64,000 nt of DNA from an uncultured Parabacteroides sp. (lineage in GTDB: Bacteria; Bacteroidota; Bacteroidia; Bacteroidales; Tannerellaceae): the NCBI GenBank assembly GCA_937894065.1, contig CALCST010000008.1, positions 24,148 through 88,147 on the forward strand, read 5' to 3'. Under the pieces are notes generated by a model, which worked only from the letters and a program-made list of their open reading frames with translations, ran no database searches and was not told where the DNA came from. This document shows, piece by piece, positions 34,951 through 43,410 of this stretch. The position numbers were made by a program, and so were the translations under genes. Every line of letters begins with the position of its first letter. Positions within the stretch are counted from its first letter, which is position 1.

Positions 34951-37369
34951 ATTTTCTATATTTCAATCCGGCAGCAATGCCTATAAGCACCACCAGTCCT
35001 ATACCTGAATATATATATACAAACAATCCGTTGATATTGTCATTCTCACCATATGAGTGCATTCCACTAAGGAAATAATTCACGCCAAAGAATGTCATCA
35101 ACACAGAGAGGAATGCTATTACCGACAGAAAATTAAATGACCATTTGTTATGCAACTTTGGCAACAGGCGCAAATGCGACACAAGCGCATAAACAATCAT
35201 TGTTATCAGAGCCCAAGTTTCTTTCGGGTCCCAACCCCAATATCTTCCCCATGATTCATTTGCCCATATTGCTCCCAAGAATGTACCAATAGTCATAAGA
35301 ACAAGTCCTATCAACATTGCCATTTCATTAATAACGGTCAGTTCATCAATTCTTGCCGAAACAAGAGCTTTATTCTTTTCGTTGCGTACGATAATCAGAA
35401 CCATATTTGTCAGACCAATCAGGCAACAAATGCCGAAGAATCCATATGCAGCAACTATAACCGCCACATGAAACATAAGCCATGGCGACTTAAGAACAGG
35501 AACCAACGGACTTATCTGCGGATCCATCCAGCTCAATCCGGACACGAAGAGGATAATGCCACCGAACAAAGTTGCCAAAGCCATCGTCATTACACTTTTG
35601 CGCATAAATACAAGTCCAGCGAGTACAGTAGCCCAAGCTACATAAACCATTGTTTCGTAAGAATTACTCCACGGAGCATAGCCTGCAATATACCATCGGA
35701 ATCCCATTCCATAAATATGATATGCGAACACCAGTAAAATACCGGCTATCAAAACTCCACCAGCAATCTTTATCCAAGAACGATAATTGAACAGCGATAC
35801 AAAAGCCAACACAAGCAATAACCCACCCAGAATAAGATATCCTTTCTTGCAAGTTCTGAACACATCCAGATTATTATACTTTATCTCTGCTTTTATCTTA
35901 TCTGTGCTGAAATCGGGAATGCCGTTTTTCTTTTCCTGATATAGTTTTATGCCTTCAAGCAATTCGTCAGCTTTTGCCCAGTCTGAAGTCTGCAGACCTT
36001 TCTGTACTTCCTGAATATACCATGGGAAAACCATAGCCACAAACAAAGAATCTTTTCCTGAGAATGAAGACAAATCATCACCGGGCGCATACCATTTATG
36101 TTCCGGATGTTCTTCCTGCGGGAAAATTTGAATCAGCTGGAAATTCATAAGCTGATAAATAAGATTAGCCTGTTCATCCAGCTTTAGCAAATCCTTGTCC
36201 AGGCGAGTGCGCTGTGCGGGCATCTTCTGATAAACTTCTTCCAAATCTTTCTGCAGCTTATAGGCGCCGTTGGAATCAAACAATTCCACATAAGCACATA
36301 TATTTTCAGTAAGATTATACTTTGATGAAATATCCTTGCTTGGCAAACTTATGAACGGCACCTGAACCCACATATTAGGCATAGCCAGGAAACTAAGAAG
36401 AAACTGGTCTGAATTCAGTCCCTTAAAATTATCTTCGTTATAAATCTTCCTCAATATCTCAGAAGAGAAAGTATTCATCGGAATCATTCTTCCGGAAATA
36501 GACTGAACTGGAAGTTCTCCGAAAAGCTCAGCCTTATCAACAGGCACTGATTTTTCCAGCAAAACCTTTTCTATCTGTGATTGAGCATTTGCATACGAAG
36601 CAGACATGGCGAGAAGAAGAATCACACACGAAATTTTTCCTGCCGATTCTCTGATTCTCTTCAGCTGTCTGTTCAATTGCATAAATCGTGAATTAGGCTC
36701 AACAAGGCAAATTATCAGACCCAGGAACAACAAGGCATAACCAACATATGTGATTGTACGTCCGGCAACATCTCTGCTCACTGAAAGCACTGTACCAAGC
36801 TCATCCCTGTCATACGAAGCCTGGAAGAAACGATAACCCTTCAAGTCAAGAACATTATTCATATAAATCCTCTCCTGGCGCTTTTGTCCGTCAACATACA
36901 CATTCACCTTACTCTCATAGGAAGAAGGACTTGACGAACCGGGATATCTTGTAAGAATAAAATCCGTCAGCTCCACATCAAAAGGAAGATTATGAGTTGT
37001 TACTCCCTTGGATGTACGGATTTCCATTACATTTGTTTTCTCTCCTTCACGGATATGCATGATGCCTTCTTCGCTGAACACATGCGAAACAAAGGCACCA
37101 CACAAAATTACTATAAACGAAAAGTGAGTTATTATCGCTCCCCATTTCTTACGGCTGAACAATGAATACTTTCTTGCCATAAACAAGAAATTGACAATCA
37201 TCAGAAACTGCAATAAAATGAACAAAGGAGAATAATAAACAATTGATTTAGCGGCGACTGTCCCCATATATTTCTCAATAAATGTAGCGACAGCCAGTCC
37301 AACTGCATATATTATCATAAGCACGACGGCAGTTACCGCCGACGATAGCAGATTTTCTATTTTCCTCAT
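34949..37369 (-). CDS. Fused cytochrome c maturation protein, ResB-like/CcsA (system II)
   Basis: 806 residues. The N-terminal ~200 residues have ResB-like membrane segments and a periplasmic beta part, with a further membrane helix near 205-225. A periplasmic region of ~250 residues follows. The C-terminal ~280 residues are a CcsA multi-helix domain with the haem-handling WGRYWGWDPKETWALI motif (residues ~730-745) and conserved histidines such as SHLRLL. System II proteins bring haem to apocytochrome c outside the membrane. In relatives such a fusion often sits with nrfHA; no cytochrome gene is near here. Its ATG overlaps the stop of the upstream GH43 gene by four bases (ATGA). Confidence 0.9.
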   Translation of the reverse strand: MRKIENLLSSAVTAVVLMIIYAVGLAVATFIEKYMGTVAAKSIVYYSPLFILLQFLMIVNFLFMARKYSLFSRKKWGAIITHFSFIVILCGAFVSHVFSEEGIMHIREGEKTNVMEIRTSKGVTTHNLPFDVELTDFILTRYPGSSSPSSYESKVNVYVDGQKRQERIYMNNVLDLKGYRFFQASYDRDELGTVLSVSRDVAGRTITYVGYALLFLGLIICLVEPNSRFMQLNRQLKRIRESAGKISCVILLLAMSASYANAQSQIEKVLLEKSVPVDKAELFGELPVQSISGRMIPMNTFSSEILRKIYNEDNFKGLNSDQFLLSFLAMPNMWVQVPFISLPSKDISSKYNLTENICAYVELFDSNGAYKLQKDLEEVYQKMPAQRTRLDKDLLKLDEQANLIYQLMNFQLIQIFPQEEHPEHKWYAPGDDLSSFSGKDSLFVAMVFPWYIQEVQKGLQTSDWAKADELLEGIKLYQEKKNGIPDFSTDKIKAEIKYNNLDVFRTCKKGYLILGGLLLVLAFVSLFNYRSWIKIAGGVLIAGILLVFAYHIYGMGFRWYIAGYAPWSNSYETMVYVAWATVLAGLVFMRKSVMTMALATLFGGIILFVSGLSWMDPQISPLVPVLKSPWLMFHVAVIVAAYGFFGICCLIGLTNMVLIIVRNEKNKALVSARIDELTVINEMAMLIGLVLMTIGTFLGAIWANESWGRYWGWDPKETWALITMIVYALVSHLRLLPKLHNKWSFNFLSVIAFLSVLMTFFGVNYFLSGMHSYGENDNINGLFVYIYSGIGLVVLIGIAAGLKYRK

Positions 37370-38361
37370 TTAGTCAACTTTTTTTCACTTACACCCTCAT
37401 TTGTTATTTTGATAGGATTGATATAGCCTTTCTCATCGAAAGTCATTCTCTCTATACATGTGTAACGGTGATGTCCGTTTTCATCGTTCAACGGATGACG
37501 GTGATAAACTATATAATATTCATCTGTTCCCGGAATGTTGATAATAGAGTGATGTCCGGCTCCAGTTCCAATTTCCGGATCCTGCTGCAGAACTACACCA
37601 ATTCGCTCAAACGGACCGAAAGGAGAATCACAGATTGCATAAGCTACACAATAGTCCGGACCAAACCATCCGCCTTCGCTCCACATAAAATAATATTTTC
37701 CGTTTCTCTTGAACATTGTCGGACCTTCCACGTAATTTTCCGGTGTGATTTCCTTATAATATTCACCATCATCAAATGGCTTCAAACCTGTAAAGTCATC
37801 TTTTAGGCGCACTAGATTACAATGTTTCCATCCGCCATAATACATATAGTATTCACCATTTTCACAGAATACATACTGGTCGATAGGTTGTGCACCGTTC
37901 ACGATATCGTTAATCAAAGGTTTGCCCAGCAAATCCTTATATGGACCTTCCGGCTTGTCGCTGACAGCAACACCAATTCCGCCAACTTCACCTTCATGCA
38001 CATCATTCGCTGCAAAGAAAAAGTAATATTTTCCATCCTTGCGAATAACAGATGGAGCCCACATAGCTCGCTTAGCCCATTTTACTTCAGCTGTGTCGAT
38101 TATAGAACTATGTTTTGTCCAATTCACCAAATCTTTAGAAGAGAAGCAATCAAAGAAAGTCTGTTTTTCATATTCAGCACTATAAGTCGGATAAATCCAA
38201 TATGTGTCATCATATATTATAGCTTCCGGGTCAGCATACCAACCTTCGAAAACCGGATTTCCACTTTTCTTCTCAACCACTGTTTCCTGATTTTTCGTCT
38301 GTGAGCATGCAATGCCCAACAAAGGGAAAATCAAAGCCATCAACTTATAAAAATTTCTCAT
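37366..38361 (-). CDS. GH43-family glycosidase lipoprotein
   Basis: 331 residues from ATG 38361 with a lipoprotein signal (LLGIAC, Cys19). A five-bladed propeller with the GH43 acidic triad: Asp44 in WYADPEA (base), Asp in GAQPIDQYVF (pKa modulator) and Glu in YVEGPTMF (acid). Typical activities are alpha-L-arabinofuranosidase or beta-xylosidase. The sequence WAPSVIRKDGKYYFFFA and the HHSI motif (GTGAGHHSII) support GH43. It is coupled by a four-base overlap to ccsBA and lies 42 bases after sdaA, on the same strand. Confidence 0.92.
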   Translation of the reverse strand: MRNFYKLMALIFPLLGIACSQTKNQETVVEKKSGNPVFEGWYADPEAIIYDDTYWIYPTYSAEYEKQTFFDCFSSKDLVNWTKHSSIIDTAEVKWAKRAMWAPSVIRKDGKYYFFFAANDVHEGEVGGIGVAVSDKPEGPYKDLLGKPLINDIVNGAQPIDQYVFCENGEYYMYYGGWKHCNLVRLKDDFTGLKPFDDGEYYKEITPENYVEGPTMFKRNGKYYFMWSEGGWFGPDYCVAYAICDSPFGPFERIGVVLQQDPEIGTGAGHHSIINIPGTDEYYIVYHRHPLNDENGHHRYTCIERMTFDEKGYINPIKITNEGVSEKKLTK

Positions 38362-38403
38362 TGTATATGATTTAGGATAAAATAAAAATAACAATCTATT
38401 TTC

Positions 38404-39621
38404 TTAATTAAAGTGTTCTTCCATATGTTTAGCCAATCCGCCTTCAGAAGTTTCCTTATACAAAGAAGGAAGGTCTTTTCCCGTCTGTCGCATCACTTCC
38501 ACAACCTGGTCGAAGCTTACACGGTGCTTTCCGTCCGAGAAAGTAGAGAATGTATTTGCGTCAAGAGCTCTAGCCGCAGCAAAAGCATTTCTCTCGATAC
38601 ACGGAATCTGAACCAGACCACACACCGGGTCACAAGTTAATCCAAGGTGATGTTCCAGTCCCATTTCGGAAGCATATTCAATCTGAGCTGGCGTTCCACC
38701 AAACAGCTGACTTGCTGCTCCTGCAGCCATAGCACAAGCAACACCAACTTCACCCTGACAACCTACTTCTGCTCCAGAAACCGAAGCATTAGTTCTAACA
38801 ACATTGCCAAATAGTCCGGCAGTAGCCAAAGCTCTCAATATTCTTGAGTCTCTAAATTCACGAGTTTCTTTAAGATGATATAATACGGCAGGCATAACAC
38901 CACATGAACCACATGTAGGAGCAGTCACAATCTCGCCACCACAAGCATTTTCTTCAGAAACAGCAAGTGCATATGCATAAACCAGACCTCTGCTCTTTAT
39001 ACTATTACCAAAACCTTTAGCACGAATCATATAATCTGAAGCTTTACGACGTATACCAAGTCCTCCTGGAAGAATACCTTCAGCCTCAAGACCTCTGCGC
39101 ACTGCAGCTTGCATAACGTCCCACACTTCAGCAAGATAATCCCAAATTTCAGAACCTTCACGCATGCCAACATATTCCCAATATGAATGACCTGTTGACT
39201 CACACCAATTCTGTATTTCACGGATTGTACTCATTTCATATATCTCAGCAGCTTTCTGCTCATTATATTCTTCATTAGCCAATGTCCCTCCGCCAATACT
39301 GAAAATAGTCCAACTGTCCAACACTGTTCCATCCTGAGAAAAAGCCTGAAACAACATTCCATTAGGGTGAAATGGGAGGAACACCTTAGGTTCCCATATT
39401 ATATCTACCGGAGCTTTCGGAGTAAGGACTTCAAGTATTGCCGCATCCGTCATATGGCCTTTGCCTGTTGCTGCCAAACTACCATATAAAGTTACTGACA
39501 GTTTCTTATAATCCATGCCACTTATTCTCTCAAGAAACATTTTAGCAGCACGGCGCGGACCCATTGTATGACTACTTGATGGTCCATTTCCTATTCGATA
39601 TATTTGTTTAATTGATTCCAT
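38404..39621 (-). CDS. sdaA: L-serine ammonia-lyase, iron-sulfur type
   Basis: 405 residues from ATG 39621 (the longer frame begins with TTG). Beta-domain start IGNGPSSSHTMGPRRAA, the alpha-domain motif TAPTCGSCGVMPAVLYH, the ACAMAAGAAS helix and cluster cysteines in CDPVCGLVQIPC match single-chain bacterial serine dehydratases. The reaction is L-serine to pyruvate and ammonia with a [4Fe-4S] cluster. It sits inside the leftward glycosidase array, with its own likely -7 box (TATCTTTG, minus strand 39666-39659). No functional link to glycan breakdown is obvious. Confidence 0.95.
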   Translation of the reverse strand: MESIKQIYRIGNGPSSSHTMGPRRAAKMFLERISGMDYKKLSVTLYGSLAATGKGHMTDAAILEVLTPKAPVDIIWEPKVFLPFHPNGMLFQAFSQDGTVLDSWTIFSIGGGTLANEEYNEQKAAEIYEMSTIREIQNWCESTGHSYWEYVGMREGSEIWDYLAEVWDVMQAAVRRGLEAEGILPGGLGIRRKASDYMIRAKGFGNSIKSRGLVYAYALAVSEENACGGEIVTAPTCGSCGVMPAVLYHLKETREFRDSRILRALATAGLFGNVVRTNASVSGAEVGCQGEVGVACAMAAGAASQLFGGTPAQIEYASEMGLEHHLGLTCDPVCGLVQIPCIERNAFAAARALDANTFSTFSDGKHRVSFDQVVEVMRQTGKDLPSLYKETSEGGLAKHMEEHFN

Positions 39622-39658
39622 ATTCAAAGTGTTTAGAAAATTAATTTATAATTGCACA

Positions 39659-39666
39659 CAAAGATA
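39659..39666 (-). promoter_or_regulatory. -7 box of sdaA
   Basis: TATCTTTG on the minus strand, 37 bases before the ATG. No clear -33 element. If used, sdaA, the GH43 gene and ccsBA would share this transcript. Confidence 0.5.
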
Positions 39667-39744
39667 TGGAGAAACAGATAATTTTTTACTATAGCACCAA
39701 AGATTTTACATATCCGGTTTATTAAAGTTAACAAGGCTTCAAAA

Positions 39745-39834
39745 AGACAAGTTGACAAGAACAAGCAACTATTACTTTTCTATACTAAATATAAGAAAAA
39801 TCCGTTCAAATGCTTTTCCTGTCAACTTGTCAAC
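39745..39834. repeat. ACAAGTTGACAAG palindromic repeat, copy 3
   Basis: AGACAAGTTGACAAG (39745-39759) and its inverted form CTGTCAACTTGTCAAC (39819-39834) flank a ~60-base loop. It lies behind the oxidoreductase gene and before sdaA, so it may act as a terminator of the upstream enzyme operon. The remaining part of the gap shows only the sdaA -7 box. Confidence 0.6.
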
Positions 39835-39875
39835 ACTTCAACCGTAAGGTTAGTTTACAAAACTTAAGATCCTAT

Positions 39876-41225
39876 TTATTCATCCCAATACGGCAATTTA
39901 TAAGGATTACGATAGTCATAATGATACAACCTGTGGGCTTCTGCTTCCTTGTCATTTCCGAAACTCAAAGTTGCAGGATCCCAATTTACAGGGCGGCGCA
40001 GTTCATGTGCAATATTATTCAGACAACACATTATATTCGTACTACATCCAACCTCTACCGGAGCGATAGGGATTTCACGTGAACGCACACAGTCAACAAA
40101 GTTCTGCATATGTGACGGTTTCTTGAATCTATCTTCTCCAATTTCCTTCAATACCGAAGGATCTGAACATTCAATAAATCCGCGTGCTACTTTCAACCAA
40201 CCTTTAGTACCAAAGAATTTTATACCTTTTTCATTTGGATCTGGCTTTCCGTCTTTCCAGTCATCAATGATTTGTTCTGTAACAACAATACCATTTGCAT
40301 ATTTCATTGTACAATGCTTTGTTCCGTTATATCCTTTAGGAATATATTCTGAAGGTCCTGATCCATCCATACCAAGAGCAGCTTGTGTTATATCATAATG
40401 ATGTGCACCCCAGTCGCCGGTAAAACCATTTCCTGTTTCCTGATAATAACGCCATACAGCCCAAGGTCCTGTTTCTTTCATCTCAGGATTATCTATAGGA
40501 GGACACATATCCGGATGATAATGAACTTTAGGACTTGTCAACGGTCCCATCCATCGGTTAAAGTTCAAAGATGCAGGAACAGGGAATTCAGGCAAATCAA
40601 AAGGAACAGGAGGTTCTCCAATCTGGACCTGAACACTCTCAATATGCCCAATCATTCCAGAACGTACAATATAAATTGCCTTTTGGAATTCACTGTCCGA
40701 ACGCTGCTGACTGCCAACCTGTAATACACGGTTGTTTGCCCTAACTGCTCTTTTCACTGCAAGACTCTCGGATATTGTATATGTCAAAGGCTTCTGTAGA
40801 TAAACATCTTTTGATGCCTGACACGCATGAATAGCTGCAAGTGCATGCCAATGGTCTGGAGTAGCTATCGAAACGACATCGATATCTTTTCTGTCCAGCA
40901 AATCTTCATAAAATTCATATGAGTCACATCTCTGATTCCAACCTGCCTCCTTCTGCCATTCCATAACTTTCTTTGCAAATCTGGCAGTCTTCAGCGAATC
41001 AACATCACAGCCTGCCACTACCTGCACTCCCGGACATTTACTTGCCGCGTAGAAATCACTCAATCCTTGTCTGCCCAAACCGATGAACCCCATGACAACC
41101 CTGTCACTCGGCGCAAATTTTTGTCCGTTTACAGACCAACTAGGAAGGATTGTAAAACTAGCCAAGCCTAACGCTGACAAACCAAGGAACTCTCGTCTGT
41201 TCAATTTTTCTAAATTCTTTTTCAT
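39876..41225 (-). CDS. Exported Gfo/Idh/MocA-family oxidoreductase
   Basis: 449 residues. The N-terminus KLNRREFLGLSALGLASF is a Tat-type signal, which fits export in folded form with bound NAD(P). The Rossmann domain (MGFIGLGRQG, AGCDVD) is followed by the family block VSIATPDHWHALAAIHA and YLQKPLT; most relatives read EKP here. C-terminal region with GNGFTGDWGAHHYDI. Members oxidise or rearrange sugars, and a few Tat-exported relatives are NAD-dependent glycosidases (GH109). Which applies is not decided. It is the sixth gene of the leftward enzyme operon. Confidence 0.85.
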   Translation of the reverse strand: MKKNLEKLNRREFLGLSALGLASFTILPSWSVNGQKFAPSDRVVMGFIGLGRQGLSDFYAASKCPGVQVVAGCDVDSLKTARFAKKVMEWQKEAGWNQRCDSYEFYEDLLDRKDIDVVSIATPDHWHALAAIHACQASKDVYLQKPLTYTISESLAVKRAVRANNRVLQVGSQQRSDSEFQKAIYIVRSGMIGHIESVQVQIGEPPVPFDLPEFPVPASLNFNRWMGPLTSPKVHYHPDMCPPIDNPEMKETGPWAVWRYYQETGNGFTGDWGAHHYDITQAALGMDGSGPSEYIPKGYNGTKHCTMKYANGIVVTEQIIDDWKDGKPDPNEKGIKFFGTKGWLKVARGFIECSDPSVLKEIGEDRFKKPSHMQNFVDCVRSREIPIAPVEVGCSTNIMCCLNNIAHELRRPVNWDPATLSFGNDKEAEAHRLYHYDYRNPYKLPYWDE

Positions 41226-41303
41226 GATTCTAATAGTATTTTAATTCGATTTATATGGTTAATAAATGAAATATTTCTAAGTCTTCTTTATTAAATCGTC
41301 ATT

Positions 41304-43346
41304 CTATCTCCTTACCGGAAATTCAGCAACACGCAATGTAGTACAACCAAATGGAATCAATTCAATAGTTTTCTCTCCAATAACATCAGCGTCCATCTGT
41401 GTATAATATGCAACCGGACCCACTGAACCATTCACAAGTTTCCAGTCTTTAAGTATCTTTGCCTTAGTTCGGATAACAATAGGTGCATTATCCACATTCC
41501 ACGGATAAGAATTCTTTCCTTGCTTTTTCTCCTCAACAATGAATGATTCCTTTATCTTATCCTTAGCCAATGCTGATGCAGAAAGAGCAAAATTCCACGG
41601 AGTGTCCGACGTCACTTCATAATAACTGTCACCATACTTAGTTCTGTATTCTTTTTCAAACTCTTTTTTAATCCATTTCTCATTCATCTTAAGAGCATAA
41701 ATTAGAGGACCACGCTCAACCACTGCACCATTATCATACCAACGGCTGACAGAAACTTCCATCGGCAGATTCAATGTCAATCTGTCACCACTTTTCCATT
41801 CTCGGTAAACTTTAGCCACCTCGCCAGAATGTATGTCGATATTCAATTTCTCTCCGTTAACCATTATCTCTGCATTTGCACACCATGCTGGTACTCTGAG
41901 ATGAAACGGGAAGCACACCTTATCCTTATCATCAAGTGACACAAGAAAATCAATCTTTTCGTCAAAAGGATAATCAGTTTCTTCTGTAATCCTAACACCA
42001 ACACCATTGGCAACTTTCACACTAACTTCCGACGGAGCATAAACTAGTGCTGCAACACCACGATCCTCAGTAGCATACCAAAGATTCTGTACTAGCTTAG
42101 GCCAACCCTGATGCAAGTTGGAAGTACAACAAGGATATCCCGTAAGCACTCCAAAAAGCAAATCCGTATCATCATGTGGAGTAGAAAATTCTCTTACATC
42201 TCGAGTTACACTTACCTGATTAAACTGCTGATAATACTGGCGCGCATCATAGTTGTCAGTCACCTGCGTAGGAAGCACATTATATGCAATCTTTTCCAAA
42301 TAATCAGCCCATTCCACACCACCTGTAATCTCCAGAATCTTCTCAAGAGAAAACATCATCTCAACAGCTGTACAAAGCTCTGAACCTGCAGTAGGCTTTC
42401 CAAAACGCAATAATTCATCACCGCCCCACAAACCAGTTGGCAAACCTATAGTATTACGAATCTGCGATACAGCCTTTCGCATTGCATCCAACTGACGTTC
42501 ATCCTTACACTGCTGGTAATAAACCACCGGTTCCTTGAATCCCTGTGCCAGATTTACACAATGCAGACTATGTTGACGAATAAGATGATCTCCTTCCAGG
42601 AAGACATCAGTCCAGTTGAATGTCTGACTATGAATCAATTCCCCAAGTTCTAGCAGAAACTTGTCTCCAGTTATATTATACAGCCAATAAACAACCATCA
42701 GATTATCTCCGCCTCGTTGTTCTCCCCAGAAAGTCCAATGACCTAAAGGACTTTCCGGAAGTTTTTCCAGCTGATATCTGAAATATTTCGTCAGGAAATC
42801 AATTACTCTTTCATCTTCTGTAGCCATATAATACTGCTGCATAATCTTCAGCATAACCATCTTTGGCCACCAGTCATGAGCATTGTCACGTTGTAAACCA
42901 ACCTCATAAGGACGGTCTGTGTCCGGACCAAAATATCCGTTTTCTTTCTGAGAAGCAAGCGACCATTCAATCCACGGCTTAACCTTTGCTATCAGTTCCT
43001 CATCATTCAGGATATATGCCAAAGGTAGCAAACCGTCAATCCAATACGGACCGCGTTCCCATACATCACCGTCACCGCCAAGCCATCCGTTCCGGCTACC
43101 CATAACATGCTCATATACTTTATCGAGATGACCTGTCATTCCATTCTTCATTCTAAGAAGCTGCTCATGCATCCATCCTCCGGCTTTTATACTGCCCAAT
43201 GGCAATTCCATATAGTCCTTTTTAACCAAAGGATATCTGTTATTTATATAATTGTCGCAACTCACAACCTCTGTTTCCGGTGTAGCTGAGGCTGTTCCAA
43301 TCAACGAAGAGACAGCCATTATCGCTAAACATAGTGTTTTTTTCAT
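41304..43346 (-). CDS. GH127-like (DUF1680-type) exported glycosidase, divergent
   Basis: 680 residues from ATG 43346 with a signal peptide (MKKTLCLAIMAVSSLIGTASA). The (alpha/alpha)6 barrel begins ELPLGSIKAGGWMHEQL. The zinc/catalytic set of GH127 seems kept: E-x-C in AGSELCTAVEM and the Cys pair in GYPCCTSNLHQGW, where the first Cys of the pair acts as nucleophile in GH127 enzymes. C-terminal beta domains carry FPFHLRVPAWC and RGPLIYALK. Characterised relatives release beta-L-arabinofuranose. It differs from the second GH127 protein in this locus in length and in most motifs, so the two probably cut different linkages. Confidence 0.82.
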   Translation of the reverse strand: MKKTLCLAIMAVSSLIGTASATPETEVVSCDNYINNRYPLVKKDYMELPLGSIKAGGWMHEQLLRMKNGMTGHLDKVYEHVMGSRNGWLGGDGDVWERGPYWIDGLLPLAYILNDEELIAKVKPWIEWSLASQKENGYFGPDTDRPYEVGLQRDNAHDWWPKMVMLKIMQQYYMATEDERVIDFLTKYFRYQLEKLPESPLGHWTFWGEQRGGDNLMVVYWLYNITGDKFLLELGELIHSQTFNWTDVFLEGDHLIRQHSLHCVNLAQGFKEPVVYYQQCKDERQLDAMRKAVSQIRNTIGLPTGLWGGDELLRFGKPTAGSELCTAVEMMFSLEKILEITGGVEWADYLEKIAYNVLPTQVTDNYDARQYYQQFNQVSVTRDVREFSTPHDDTDLLFGVLTGYPCCTSNLHQGWPKLVQNLWYATEDRGVAALVYAPSEVSVKVANGVGVRITEETDYPFDEKIDFLVSLDDKDKVCFPFHLRVPAWCANAEIMVNGEKLNIDIHSGEVAKVYREWKSGDRLTLNLPMEVSVSRWYDNGAVVERGPLIYALKMNEKWIKKEFEKEYRTKYGDSYYEVTSDTPWNFALSASALAKDKIKESFIVEEKKQGKNSYPWNVDNAPIVIRTKAKILKDWKLVNGSVGPVAYYTQMDADVIGEKTIELIPFGCTTLRVAEFPVRR

Positions 43347-43410
43347 AAGTAACAATTCAAAATTAATTTTTTATTTAAATATCCAAATTGTGGGCAAGTT
43401 TACACAAAAC

